Of a stretch of 52,570 nt of DNA, positions 30,480 through 39,068 are shown in pieces (the stretch's first letter is position 1; each line of letters starts with the position of its first letter). The notes under the pieces are model-generated. The model ran no database searches. It saw only the letters and a program-made list of their open reading frames with translations, and had not been told where the DNA came from. Source of the DNA: a virus. The stretch is taken from the IMG/VR virus record IMGVR_UViG_3300037508_000456, positions 1-52,570 of that record. One strand, written 5' to 3'. The position numbers and the translations under genes are program-made.

Positions 30480-31888
30480 TGAAACTAATTTGTGTGTCAG
30501 GCAGTTCTGGTGTGGGTAAAACAACATTGTCGAAACTCATAGAGAGTGTTATTGGAGTTGACAAAGTAGTTTGTTTGAGTGGCGATGATCTTCATAAATG
30601 GGAGAGAGATAATTGCGCCTGGAACACCAAAACCCACTTAAATCCTGAATCTAATGTGCTCCATGTCGGACACGAACACATAGTTTCTCTTATGAATGGT
30701 GAAAGTGTGCTTCGTGTGCAGTACAATCACGATACCGGTAAGTTTGATCCTCCTGTAAAAATTGAACCTAAACAATGTGTTTTATATGAGGGCTTACATG
30801 CTTTATACCATAAGCCCACATCAGATCTCGCTGATGTCAAAATATTTGTAGACACGGATACTGAATTGAAGACTGAGTGGAAAATCAAAAGAGATACCAA
30901 AAAGAGGGGATACACTGAGGATCAAGTCATAGACACGATGAAAAGAAGGATACATGACGAAGAATTGTATATAACTCCACAGAGAAAAAATGCGGACATC
31001 ATCGTTAAATTCACTAAAGACAGGATGGGGTCTGTTTGTTTAGAATATGTGAATATAACTGATGTGGGTTCGGAATTGATGAGTAAAGTGAAAGATTTCT
31101 ACGACTCACTTAACGAATTTATGGGTATCTGTAAGTCTTTATCTTTAGACCCGTCGCTAGTGCAAGGAAGGGGCGGCAATGTTTCAATAAAGTCTAAGAG
31201 TGGATTGATTATTAAAGCATCAGGTTCGATGATGGGAGACATCAACCTCTACCACGGATTCTGTGTCTGCCATCATAGTAATGGATCTGTTCCATCGTTT
31301 GATACGGATGATGAGTACAATAACTATGTAACTCTATCAAAGAAGTCTGGATTTGGAAGACCTTCTATGGAAATGGGGTTTCATGACTCTATCAAGGAAA
31401 GAGTAATAATTCACACACATCCGATTCATCTGAATGTACTCCTCTGTAGCAGAGAAGGGAAACCAATTATCAATGGATTATTTAAAGACCTATCATATAA
31501 ATTCATTGAGTATCAAGTTCCTGGTAGAGAACTTATGAATCGAATTGGTGATAGTAAAGGTATTCTGTTTCTTGAGAACCACGGACTAATAGTAAGCGCA
31601 GTAAACGCTAAGGAAGCACTTTCTATTACTAATGAAATCAACAACAGATGTAAGATGTGGTTAGGAAATCACTATGAATCATTTGTTGATGTTAGTGAGG
31701 ATGATACTAAAATAAATCTTCCGTTATTTCCTGATGCCGCTGTGTTTCCCGTAGAGATGTCATCTACGAACAACTACATACTAAGGTTGATGACGGCTGC
31801 TTGCTTGACTCCTAAGTTCTTGAATAGAAATCAGATCAGGCACCTTAATAACATGACATCTGAAAAGCATAGGAAGACTTTAGTATGA
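30479..31888 (+). CDS. Fusion: uridine-kinase-like kinase plus class II aldolase
   Basis: A 469-residue two-domain protein. Residues 1-200 are a P-loop kinase of the uridine kinase/phosphoribulokinase type: Walker A SGSSGVGKTT (7-16), LSGDDLHKW, YEGLHALY and IFVDTD, with a lid rich in Lys/Arg. Residues about 215-440 are a class II aldolase (fuculose-1-phosphate aldolase/adducin) domain: GRGGNVSIK, IKASGSMM, zinc-binding HTHPIH (about 312-317) and LENHGLI (about 365-371). The pair suggests phosphorylation of a sugar and aldol cleavage or condensation of the product in one enzyme. It sits beside a sugar nucleotidyltransferase. Confidence 0.85.
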   Translation: MKLICVSGSSGVGKTTLSKLIESVIGVDKVVCLSGDDLHKWERDNCAWNTKTHLNPESNVLHVGHEHIVSLMNGESVLRVQYNHDTGKFDPPVKIEPKQCVLYEGLHALYHKPTSDLADVKIFVDTDTELKTEWKIKRDTKKRGYTEDQVIDTMKRRIHDEELYITPQRKNADIIVKFTKDRMGSVCLEYVNITDVGSELMSKVKDFYDSLNEFMGICKSLSLDPSLVQGRGGNVSIKSKSGLIIKASGSMMGDINLYHGFCVCHHSNGSVPSFDTDDEYNNYVTLSKKSGFGRPSMEMGFHDSIKERVIIHTHPIHLNVLLCSREGKPIINGLFKDLSYKFIEYQVPGRELMNRIGDSKGILFLENHGLIVSAVNAKEALSITNEINNRCKMWLGNHYESFVDVSEDDTKINLPLFPDAAVFPVEMSSTNNYILRLMTAACLTPKFLNRNQIRHLNNMTSEKHRKTLV

Positions 31889-32715
31889 AAATCATTGTTC
31901 CGATGGCAGGGACGGGAAACCGTTTCGTAGAGAAGGGTTATATCGATCCAAAACCATTGATCAAAGTCAATGGCAAAATGATAATTGAATACATCTTGGA
32001 CATGTTTGATGTTAAGAATGATGAGTTTGTTTTCATCTGCAATGATGTGCATTTGAAAACAACTAACATGAGGAAAATACTAAAGAAACTTGTTCCAAGT
32101 GCCAAGATTGTATCCATGCCACAGCATAAATTGGGTCCGGTCTTCACCGTAAAAACTGTCTACGATCTAATCGATGACAATGAAGAGGTGATCATCTCGT
32201 ATTGCGATAATCCTCACCTTTGGGATCGCAAGGACTTCAAGAAGAAGATGAAGGAAGGAAAGTTCGATGGTTGTGTACTTACACACACGGGCTTTCACCC
32301 ACACACGCTGGCTCACACGAAGATGGCTTTTGTGAAGGGGGAAAACAACATCCTTGAGGAGATCAAGGAGAAAGCCTGCTATACTAATAATCCACTAGAT
32401 GAACATGCATCAACTGGTGTCTACTACTTCCGCAAAGGGAAATACATTAAGAAGTATTTCGATCAGGCAATGAAAGAAGATATTAACTATAACGGTGAGT
32501 ACTATGTTACTTTAGTTTATAACTTGTTGGTAAGAGATGGACTAAAGGTAGGGTACTACGATACCCCTTATGTGACTGTGTTTGGGACTCCCGAAGAAGT
32601 CGAGAACTTTGAGGCGTGGGTGAAAATCTTAAAGGGGGGGCAAGCAAAACACCCTTTACATGCTGCCGCTTGCTTTGAGTATTGGACAGAGTACCACAAA
32701 GAGGTGTCCAAATGA
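31885..32715 (+). CDS. Sugar-phosphate nucleotidyltransferase
   Basis: A 276-residue NTP-transferase with the signature IIVPMAGTGNRF and KPLIKVNGKMIIEYIL, then YCDNPHLWD as the catalytic-metal Asp region and EHASTGVYYFRKG. It activates a sugar-1-phosphate as an NDP-sugar. Base specificity (dTTP, CTP or other) cannot be read off. The RmlB-like dehydratase and RfbH-like dehydrase downstream would use its product. It overlaps the kinase-aldolase gene by 4 nt. Confidence 0.85.
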   Translation: MKIIVPMAGTGNRFVEKGYIDPKPLIKVNGKMIIEYILDMFDVKNDEFVFICNDVHLKTTNMRKILKKLVPSAKIVSMPQHKLGPVFTVKTVYDLIDDNEEVIISYCDNPHLWDRKDFKKKMKEGKFDGCVLTHTGFHPHTLAHTKMAFVKGENNILEEIKEKACYTNNPLDEHASTGVYYFRKGKYIKKYFDQAMKEDINYNGEYYVTLVYNLLVRDGLKVGYYDTPYVTVFGTPEEVENFEAWVKILKGGQAKHPLHAAACFEYWTEYHKEVSK

Positions 32716-33176
32716 TATTCATATCGCATAGAGGAAATCTGGATGGCGTTTATCCTGAACTTGAAAACTCCCCAAATTACATAGACAAGTGCTTAAATAA
32801 TTCATTTGATTGCGAGATTGACTTAAGAATGCGAGATGGTATCCCACATCTTGGTCATGATACACCAGATTATCCAATTTCATCAGATTGGATCAATGCG
32901 AGGAAAGAATTTCTCTGGATCCATGTTAAGGAGTATAATGCTCTTCTGTGGTTAATGGATAATGTTCCTGATTGCAAATACTTTTGTCACAGATCCGATG
33001 ACTATACATTAACAAGCAATCGATATATTTGGTCCCACGATTTAACTAATCCTCCAACAGATAAGTGCATCATACCACTTTTATCTAAGAAGTGCATAGA
33101 ATCTTATGGACATACAGGGTTTTATGCTGTATGCTCTGATTTCATTTATGACTGCCTAGACAAATTCGTTAATTGA
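32712..33176 (+). CDS. Short GDPD-like phosphodiesterase domain protein
   Basis: A 154-residue protein from ATG 32712, overlapping the previous stop (ATGA). The N-terminal half matches the glycerophosphodiester phosphodiesterase pattern: ISHRGN (catalytic His-Arg), YPELENSPNYID, CEIDLRMRDG (metal-binding E-x-D) and HLGHD (catalytic His). Full GDPD enzymes are about 250 residues, so this version lacks much of the barrel. It may be a small phage form acting on sugar phosphodiesters in the island. Confidence 0.72.
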   Translation: MIFISHRGNLDGVYPELENSPNYIDKCLNNSFDCEIDLRMRDGIPHLGHDTPDYPISSDWINARKEFLWIHVKEYNALLWLMDNVPDCKYFCHRSDDYTLTSNRYIWSHDLTNPPTDKCIIPLLSKKCIESYGHTGFYAVCSDFIYDCLDKFVN

Positions 33177-33185
33177 GAATAAACA

Positions 33186-33983
33186 ATGACTAACATTCCA
33201 TCTTACAGCATCACAGTTCAGACTTATGTCTATAGATTTGATTCATATTTCAAGGTTCTTCTCGCCAATATTAATAGATTGAGACCGAATGTGGAGAAAG
33301 TCATTTTCGTCAATGGTCAAAATAAAGAACCATTCAGCGAGAACTATCGCCGTGGTATGATGCAGTATGCATCTAACTTCTCAAATACATTTTTGGTGAT
33401 GTCCCCTTTCATGCGTGGTTGTTCTTTCATGTGGAACACATCTGTTAATTATACTAGTAATGATTACACCTTGATTCTTAGTGATGATGTTATTTTTCGT
33501 GATCAGTTTTTCGATGATTTTGAATCTATGCTTGTTGAAAATAGGAGTCTTGGTGACGAGTCGTTTAGAATCAACAGTCATTGGGGTCACTTTTGCATGT
33601 ACAGAAAAGACATGACAGACAAAGATCGTGTTGGATACTTTGATGAGAGGCTTATAGGTTTTGGTGAAGAAGATGGAGACTGGATGTGGAGGTTCCAAAA
33701 TAAATTCAATCGCCACATGAGAAATTATACTACTAACAGTCTTGTTTTCAACACCGACAATAACTGTCAACCGGGAAAAAATACCAAAACACATAGCGGA
33801 ACTAAGTATAGCGCATACAATCGTGAGTTTCAATTTGGGCAGAAGATGGAACTAGATCCCGATGGTTCGAATAATGCATGCGGTGCTTACGGCAATTCAC
33901 CACAGAGATTACGAAATGGTATGGATACTCCCGATATGTATCCTGGTGAGCGTTGGTTTAGAAACAACATTGACAAACTATAA
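33186..33983 (+). CDS. Glycosyltransferase, paralogue of the gene at 28702
   Basis: A 265-residue GT-A protein. It repeats the landmarks of the gene at 28702: VIFVNGQNKEPF, RGCSFMWNT, LSDDVIFRDQFFDDFE as the DxD region and VGYFDERLIGFGEEDGDWMWR. The C-terminal part diverges, which may reflect different acceptor sugars. It follows the GDPD-like gene after a short gap. Confidence 0.8.
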   Translation: MTNIPSYSITVQTYVYRFDSYFKVLLANINRLRPNVEKVIFVNGQNKEPFSENYRRGMMQYASNFSNTFLVMSPFMRGCSFMWNTSVNYTSNDYTLILSDDVIFRDQFFDDFESMLVENRSLGDESFRINSHWGHFCMYRKDMTDKDRVGYFDERLIGFGEEDGDWMWRFQNKFNRHMRNYTTNSLVFNTDNNCQPGKNTKTHSGTKYSAYNREFQFGQKMELDPDGSNNACGAYGNSPQRLRNGMDTPDMYPGERWFRNNIDKL

Positions 33984-33992
33984 GACACAAAT

Positions 33993-34844
33993 ATGACTCA
34001 AAATGAAATTTCTGTATATGGTTCCACAGGGTTTATTGGTAGCCGTTTTGTGGAGATGAACAAAGATCGTTGTGTATCTATTGACCGAAACGAGAACAAA
34101 CCTAAAAGTAAAGATGTGTTGTATTTCATAAGTACGACACACAATTATAACATTTTCGACAAGCCCACTTTAGATATACAAACTAACTTGACCAAAATGG
34201 TCGATGTACTTGAGTCTTGTAGACTTAATTACCGTGAGGATACGGTATTTAATTTCGTCAGTTCTTGGTTTGTATACGGGATGAATTGCTCTTTGGATAC
34301 AAAAGAAAGTGATTATTGCGATCCTAGAGGTTTCTATTCAATCACGAAGAGAGCAGCGGAACAGATGTTAATCTGTTATTGCAAAACCTACGGTATGAAA
34401 TACAGAATTCTCCGCATGACTAACATCATTGGCGAGGGGGATAAAGGCGTATCACTAAAAAAGAATGCCCTACAGCATATGATGAACCTTATGAAGGTCG
34501 GTAGTTCAGTTCAACTTTATGACAAGGGAACCAATATTCGTGATTTCATGTATGTTGGTGATGCCTGTAGGGCAATCAAAACATGTATAGATCAATCGCC
34601 TATGGATGAAGTGATCAATATTAGCAATAGAGAACCTAGAAAAATCGGAGAGATTATTCATTATGCACATAGCAAAATGGGTTCTACATCTAGTATTACA
34701 AACATTGATGTTCCCCACTTCCACAAGGTTGTTCAAGTCAGAAATGTTTGTTTAAACAATGATAAGTTGCTTTCGTATGGATATAAGCCGTCGATAAATA
34801 CCTTCGAAGCGGTTGATATAATTTTAGATTCGATGAAAGGTTGA
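33993..34844 (+). CDS. NAD-dependent sugar epimerase/dehydratase (SDR)
   Basis: A 283-residue extended SDR: dinucleotide site VYGSTGFIGSRF, FVSSWFVYG as the catalytic Ser strand, and the Y-x3-K pair YSITK, followed by RMTNIIGEGD and RDFMYVGDAC. Similar to NDP-sugar epimerases and reductases that finish deoxysugar synthesis, for example CDP-paratose or abequose synthases. The exact reaction is unknown; its position next to an RmlB-like and an RfbH-like gene suggests the final reductase or epimerase step. Confidence 0.82.
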   Translation: MTQNEISVYGSTGFIGSRFVEMNKDRCVSIDRNENKPKSKDVLYFISTTHNYNIFDKPTLDIQTNLTKMVDVLESCRLNYREDTVFNFVSSWFVYGMNCSLDTKESDYCDPRGFYSITKRAAEQMLICYCKTYGMKYRILRMTNIIGEGDKGVSLKKNALQHMMNLMKVGSSVQLYDKGTNIRDFMYVGDACRAIKTCIDQSPMDEVINISNREPRKIGEIIHYAHSKMGSTSSITNIDVPHFHKVVQVRNVCLNNDKLLSYGYKPSINTFEAVDIILDSMKG

Positions 34845-34846
34845 TC

Positions 34847-35746
34847 ATGAGACTAGTAGTAACTGGTGGTAGAGGATTTATTGGTAGTCACTTTGTTGAG
34901 TTGGCACTCAAAAATGGAGACACAATTATTGATTATGACTGTGTAACTTATTGCGCCAATCAAAGCCTCCCATTCGATAACAATCCGAATTATAAGCACA
35001 TCAAACAAGATATTTGTGAAGTCAAGCATTTACCGATGTGCGATTATGTTGTTAATTTTGCTGCGGAGACTCATGTTGACAACTCTATAAATGATACTGT
35101 TCCGTTCATCAAGAGCAATATCTTAGGAGTACACAATCTACTTGAGATAATCAGAGGTAAGTCTGAACACGAAAGACCTGTGTTTTTTCATATAAGTACA
35201 GATGAAGTCTATGGAGACACCGTGGGTTCGTCTTTCAAAGAAAACGATAGACTAATGCCAAGTAATCCTTACTCCGCATCAAAAGCATCCGCTGAGATGC
35301 TTGTCTTTAGTTATTACAGAACATATGGAATAGATTATGTTATTACACGGAGTTCTAACAACTATGGACCAAGACAATATTATGAAAAACTAATTCCAAA
35401 GAGCCTCGATTGTATTAATAATGGGAAGAAAATTCCTTTACATGGGGATGGTTCGTATGTTCGGGATTGGATTTATGTAACAGATAATGTAAAAGCAATA
35501 TATTCATTGATAAAATCGAAGGTTAAAAATTCGACATTTAATATTGGTGCAGATAATCACATGACAAACCTTGATGTTGCTATTGATCTTCTTAGTTCCT
35601 TTGGTAAAACTAAAGAAGAAGGTATACAGTTTGTTCCTAATCGTTGGGGTCAGGATGTAAGATACTCACTCGATACTACCAAGATTAAATTAACAACTGG
35701 ATGGGAACCTGAATATAAGAAGGGAATACACAAGTGGTGGAATTGA
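34847..35746 (+). CDS. NDP-glucose 4,6-dehydratase, RmlB-like
   Basis: A 299-residue extended SDR from ATG 34847 (a TTG at 34841 is also in frame). RmlB hallmarks are all present: VTGGRGFIGSHF, NFAAETHVDNSI, STDEVYGD, YSASKAS (Y-x3-K) and RSSNNYGPRQYYEKLIP, with GDGSYVRDWIYV. The enzyme makes the 4-keto-6-deoxy-glucose nucleotide. The sequence looks like the dTDP type, while the next enzyme, RfbH, classically uses CDP sugars. Confidence 0.92.
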   Translation: MRLVVTGGRGFIGSHFVELALKNGDTIIDYDCVTYCANQSLPFDNNPNYKHIKQDICEVKHLPMCDYVVNFAAETHVDNSINDTVPFIKSNILGVHNLLEIIRGKSEHERPVFFHISTDEVYGDTVGSSFKENDRLMPSNPYSASKASAEMLVFSYYRTYGIDYVITRSSNNYGPRQYYEKLIPKSLDCINNGKKIPLHGDGSYVRDWIYVTDNVKAIYSLIKSKVKNSTFNIGADNHMTNLDVAIDLLSSFGKTKEEGIQFVPNRWGQDVRYSLDTTKIKLTTGWEPEYKKGIHKWWN

Positions 35747-35751
35747 ATATC

Positions 35752-37065
35752 ATGCAGCAGGACAAGCAGAAGATGATTTATGATCTTGTCACCGAGATCG
35801 TAAAATCAAGATCCGAGAATTGGGTTGCCGGTACTGATTGGGTTCAGTACTCTGGCTCTGTTTTGGACGAAAAAGAATATATTGCGGTAATAGATTGTTT
35901 GCTTGGCGGCTGGCTTGCTCTCGGAGAGAATGGGATTCGTTTTGAAAACAAGTTTCCTAAGCGTCTTGGAAAAGAACATGGATGTTTGACCAATAGTGGC
36001 TCTAGTGCAAATCTTCTCATGATTACTGCTCTGAGTTCCAAGAAATTGTGGGATCTGCCAAAGGGATCGAAGATAATTACTCCTGTTGCTGGATTTCCCA
36101 CAACAATCAATCCAATCATTCAAAATGGATTCACACCAGTATTCATTGACATTGAATTGGATACTCTGAATCTAAACATTGAACAACTAGAAGCAGCAGC
36201 AAAAAATGGAGCAAGCGCACTGGTATTTGCCCATGTTTTGGGAAATCCTCCAAACATGGATGCTGTGATGGATATTGTTCATCGGTATAACCTTATTCTA
36301 GTAGAAGATTGTTGTGATGCTCTTGGAAGCACATACAAGGGACAAGCACTAGGTTCGTTTGGAGAAATGTCTACTTGTTCGTTCTATCCTGCCCACCATA
36401 TAACAATGGGAGAGGGTGGTTTCATTGCAACCAAAACCAGAGAACAAGAAATGGTTCTCAAGAGTCTGCGAGAGTGGGGTCGTGGTTGCTATTGTTCCGG
36501 AAAGGCTGCTTCTTGCTTGAAAAATGGTATGTGCAAGAAGAGATTTAGTAATTGGTTGCCTTCTCTTCCAGATGAAGTCTTCGACCATAAGTATGTGTAT
36601 GAGGAAATAGGATATAATTTGAAGCCTTTGGATTTACAGGCTGCTATGGGTCTTGTTCAACTGGAAAAGTTGGACAGTATTATTGAAACTAGAAAGCACA
36701 ACTATCGAAGACTGCTTGAAATTTTCTCCAATTACGAAAGTAAGTTCATTCTTCCAAAAGCAACAGATGGGGCTGATCCTTCTTGGTTTGCCTTTCCAAT
36801 CACGGTTAAGGCAGATGCTGGTTTCAAGAGAACAGAATTGACAATGTTCTTTGAGGACAACAAGATTCAGACTAGAAACTACTTTGGTGGAAACATTTTG
36901 TTGCAGCCGGGTTATGCACATTTGGCAACAGGAGATCCAATTAAAGATTTCCCGAATGCAACCAATGCAACAATAAACACTTTCTTTTTGGGGACTAGTC
37001 CAAGAATCACAGACCCGCAGATTGATTATATTGAAGAGACTCTCAACAAATTCATGAAAAGATGA
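35752..37065 (+). CDS. rfbH: RfbH/ColD-type 3-dehydrase (DegT/PLP family)
   Basis: A 437-residue PLP-dependent protein from ATG 35752. In the DegT fold, the PLP-Lys is replaced by His: SFYPAHHITMGEGG at about residue 210-223. This marks dehydrases such as RfbH (E1) and ColD instead of aminotransferases. A Cys cluster GCYC...C...CKKRF after the site resembles the [2Fe-2S]-binding cysteines of E1, which accepts electrons from a reductase (E3) to remove the 3-OH. It would yield 3,6-dideoxyhexoses such as paratose, tyvelose or abequose. The E3 reductase gene is not seen here. Confidence 0.9.
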   Translation: MQQDKQKMIYDLVTEIVKSRSENWVAGTDWVQYSGSVLDEKEYIAVIDCLLGGWLALGENGIRFENKFPKRLGKEHGCLTNSGSSANLLMITALSSKKLWDLPKGSKIITPVAGFPTTINPIIQNGFTPVFIDIELDTLNLNIEQLEAAAKNGASALVFAHVLGNPPNMDAVMDIVHRYNLILVEDCCDALGSTYKGQALGSFGEMSTCSFYPAHHITMGEGGFIATKTREQEMVLKSLREWGRGCYCSGKAASCLKNGMCKKRFSNWLPSLPDEVFDHKYVYEEIGYNLKPLDLQAAMGLVQLEKLDSIIETRKHNYRRLLEIFSNYESKFILPKATDGADPSWFAFPITVKADAGFKRTELTMFFEDNKIQTRNYFGGNILLQPGYAHLATGDPIKDFPNATNATINTFFLGTSPRITDPQIDYIEETLNKFMKR

Positions 37066-37110
37066 TTAAAAATAGAGAAATGAATTTGTAATGAATTTAG
37101 TTAAAATGTG

Positions 37111-37138
37111 TTGACTTTAGTGAATTTTTCTGTATAAT
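37111..37138 (+). promoter_or_regulatory. Sigma70-like promoter for gene 41
   Basis: TTGACT at 37111-37116 and TATAAT at 37133-37138, 16-nt spacer; the -10 box ends 8 nt before the ATG at 37147. Three TGAATTT repeats (37081, 37092, 37121) flank or overlap it and might form an operator. Confidence 0.75.
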
Positions 37139-37146
37139 AAAATCAA

Positions 37147-38562
37147 ATGCCAAACGATAAAATCGAACTCGTTATATTGCGTAATCTGCTTTATAATGAC
37201 GAATACACTCGGCGTGTCCTTCCATTTCTCAGGAGTGACTATTTTCATGACCCATGTGATCGTAGACTCTTTCAGAGCATCGAATCATTTATTCAGAAAT
37301 ATTCTTCCTCTCCAACAACAGAAGCATTAAACATCATTCTATCTGAACAAGATGGTGTTTCTCAGGGTGAGTACGATAACTGCTCTAAACTTATCGACAC
37401 TCTGATGGTTTCTAAGGATGTTACTAATGAAATAGATTGGCTTATAGATCAGACTGAGAAGTTCTGTAAGGACAAAGCGGTCTATAATGCTTTGATGGAG
37501 TCTATTCAATTATTGGACGAGAAGAAGTCCAAGGGGAAATCACGAAATGCTATTCCTGAGATTCTAACTGAGGCACTCAGTGTATCTTTTGATGCTAGTA
37601 TTGGTCACGACTTCGTAGAAGATGCTGATAAACGATTTGAGTTTTATCATAGAGTTGAGCAAAAGACTCCATTTGATCTTGAATTCCTCAACAAAATCAC
37701 CAATGGTGGTGTCCCAAACAAAACTCTTAATGTCATATTGGCGGGAACGGGTGTGGGTAAGAGTCTATTCATGTGTCACCATGCGGCCAACTGCCTGACA
37801 ATAAATAAGAATGTATTGTACATTACCTGTGAAATGGCAGAGGAGCGTATTGCAGAGCGCATTGATGCCAACCTGATGGATATTCCTGTGGATGAACTCA
37901 AGAAACTACCAAAAGATATTTATGACCGTAAGTTGTCCAAGGTCACTTCTGGTATGACGGGCAAGTTGATCATTAAAGAATATCCAACTGCTACAGCAAA
38001 TGTAGATCATTTCCGTCACCTTTTAAACGAGTTGAAACTCAAGAAGAACTTTCTTCCCGATGTCTTGTTTATTGATTACTTGAACATTTGTGCTTCAAGT
38101 CGGTTCAAAGCGGGAGCAAATGTTAACTCATATACTTATATTAAAGCAATCGCAGAGGAATTACGGGGACTTGCGGTTGAATTCGGTTTCCCAATATTTA
38201 CCGCAACACAAACGAATAGATCGGGATTTTCGAATACTGATGTGGAACTAACTGATACATCGGAGTCATTCGGGCTACCAGCAACAGCAGATTTGATGTT
38301 TGCTATTATTGCAACCGAGCAACTTGATGAGTCAGGCCAAATCATGGTTAAACAACTGAAGAACAGATATAATGATCCAACTCTTCACAGAAGATTCATT
38401 TTAGGTATTGACAGATCCAAGATGAAACTGTATGATGTACAAGAAGATGACCAAGTGTTGTTTGAGCAAATAGGAAAGGAAAAGGAATCTGTCGATGACG
38501 AGGAAGACATGAGTAAGTTCAAAATCAAGAAGCCCAGATCTTTGTCAGGTTGGGGAGAGTAA
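37147..38562 (+). CDS. 41: Replicative DNA helicase (gp41, DnaB-like)
   Basis: A 471-residue DnaB-family helicase. The N-terminal 170 residues are helical, as in gp41/DnaB. The RecA core has GGVPNKTLNVILAGTGVGKS (Walker A, about 199-206), ITCEMAEERIAERI (catalytic Glu), VLFIDYLNIC (Walker B) and TATQTNRSGFS. gp41 unwinds the lagging strand and works with gp61 primase and UvsX. It reopens the T4 gene order after the 15 kb glycan island. No clear Shine-Dalgarno sequence is seen and the promoter sits 8 nt before the ATG, so the message is probably leaderless. Confidence 0.95.
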   Translation: MPNDKIELVILRNLLYNDEYTRRVLPFLRSDYFHDPCDRRLFQSIESFIQKYSSSPTTEALNIILSEQDGVSQGEYDNCSKLIDTLMVSKDVTNEIDWLIDQTEKFCKDKAVYNALMESIQLLDEKKSKGKSRNAIPEILTEALSVSFDASIGHDFVEDADKRFEFYHRVEQKTPFDLEFLNKITNGGVPNKTLNVILAGTGVGKSLFMCHHAANCLTINKNVLYITCEMAEERIAERIDANLMDIPVDELKKLPKDIYDRKLSKVTSGMTGKLIIKEYPTATANVDHFRHLLNELKLKKNFLPDVLFIDYLNICASSRFKAGANVNSYTYIKAIAEELRGLAVEFGFPIFTATQTNRSGFSNTDVELTDTSESFGLPATADLMFAIIATEQLDESGQIMVKQLKNRYNDPTLHRRFILGIDRSKMKLYDVQEDDQVLFEQIGKEKESVDDEEDMSKFKIKKPRSLSGWGE

Positions 38563-38564
38563 AA

Positions 38565-38816
38565 ATGCCCTACAGAATTCATATTGATATTCCGATTGAA
38601 TCAATTAGCGTTGACGATGCTCAGATTGAAGCAAAGGACATTCTCGCAAAGTTAGGAATTCTGATTGCAGATAATCCTCAATTGATAGGATCTGACTTGG
38701 AAATCAATTACAGACTTGGACACGATGATGATCGACAGCGTTCGAACTATCTTGACATGGATAAGATGGGTCATTGCACCCACAAGAAAAACCGTGTCAA
38801 ATTCGCAAATGGATAA
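38565..38816 (+). CDS. Hypothetical protein
   Basis: An 83-residue protein from ATG 38565, with GGGGAG upstream inside the end of gene 41. An N-terminal strand-rich half (YRIHIDIPIESISV) is followed by DAQIEAKDILAKLGI and a His-rich C-terminus (GHDDD...GHCTHKK). It overlaps the start of the zinc-ribbon gene by 8 nt. Not recognised. Confidence 0.7.
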   Translation: MPYRIHIDIPIESISVDDAQIEAKDILAKLGILIADNPQLIGSDLEINYRLGHDDDRQRSNYLDMDKMGHCTHKKNRVKFANG

Positions 38817-39063
38817 TGGAGAATGTCCATCTTGCCCTAAATGTGGCTGTGCAACAATTCGTTCACGGCAGGATCTTTCTTTCGAAATTAGTGGTGGAGA
38901 AATTAGAACAGAACCCTTAGTTAGTGCCACAATTGTCATGAATGTTCCGATCTTTCAATGCATAAATCCTAGTTGTAGGAACGGAATGTATGGAGAAGAA
39001 GCAGAAAAAATCATGGAGCCTATAAAGAAAGTATTGACAAAACACGCAGTAGTTAAAAGTTAA
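38809..39063 (+). CDS. Small zinc-ribbon-like protein
   Basis: An 84-residue protein from the ATG at 38809. The N-terminus has C-P-S-C-P-K-C-G-C and a second pair C-I-N-P-S-C lies 40 residues on, the layout of a four-Cys zinc ribbon. The C-terminal half is a helix with a basic end. Such phage proteins often bind nucleic acid; the exact role is unknown. The frame is open upstream, but that part overlaps the previous gene and has no start signal. Confidence 0.68.
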   Translation: MDNGECPSCPKCGCATIRSRQDLSFEISGGEIRTEPLVSATIVMNVPIFQCINPSCRNGMYGEEAEKIMEPIKKVLTKHAVVKS

Positions 39064-39068
39064 AATTT

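Noticed and set aside
33970-33999. TTGACA followed by TATGAC as a promoter inside the sugar island
   Set aside because: It is part of the coding end of the gene at 33186 and the -10 match is poor.
35752-37065. Sugar aminotransferase reading of the DegT-family gene
   Set aside because: The PLP-binding Lys is replaced by His and an iron-sulfur-type Cys cluster is present, as in 3-dehydrases.
39034-39060. TTGACA near the end of the zinc-ribbon gene as a promoter
   Set aside because: No acceptable -10 box at 16-18 nt; the spacing to the next AT-rich hexamer is about 21 nt.
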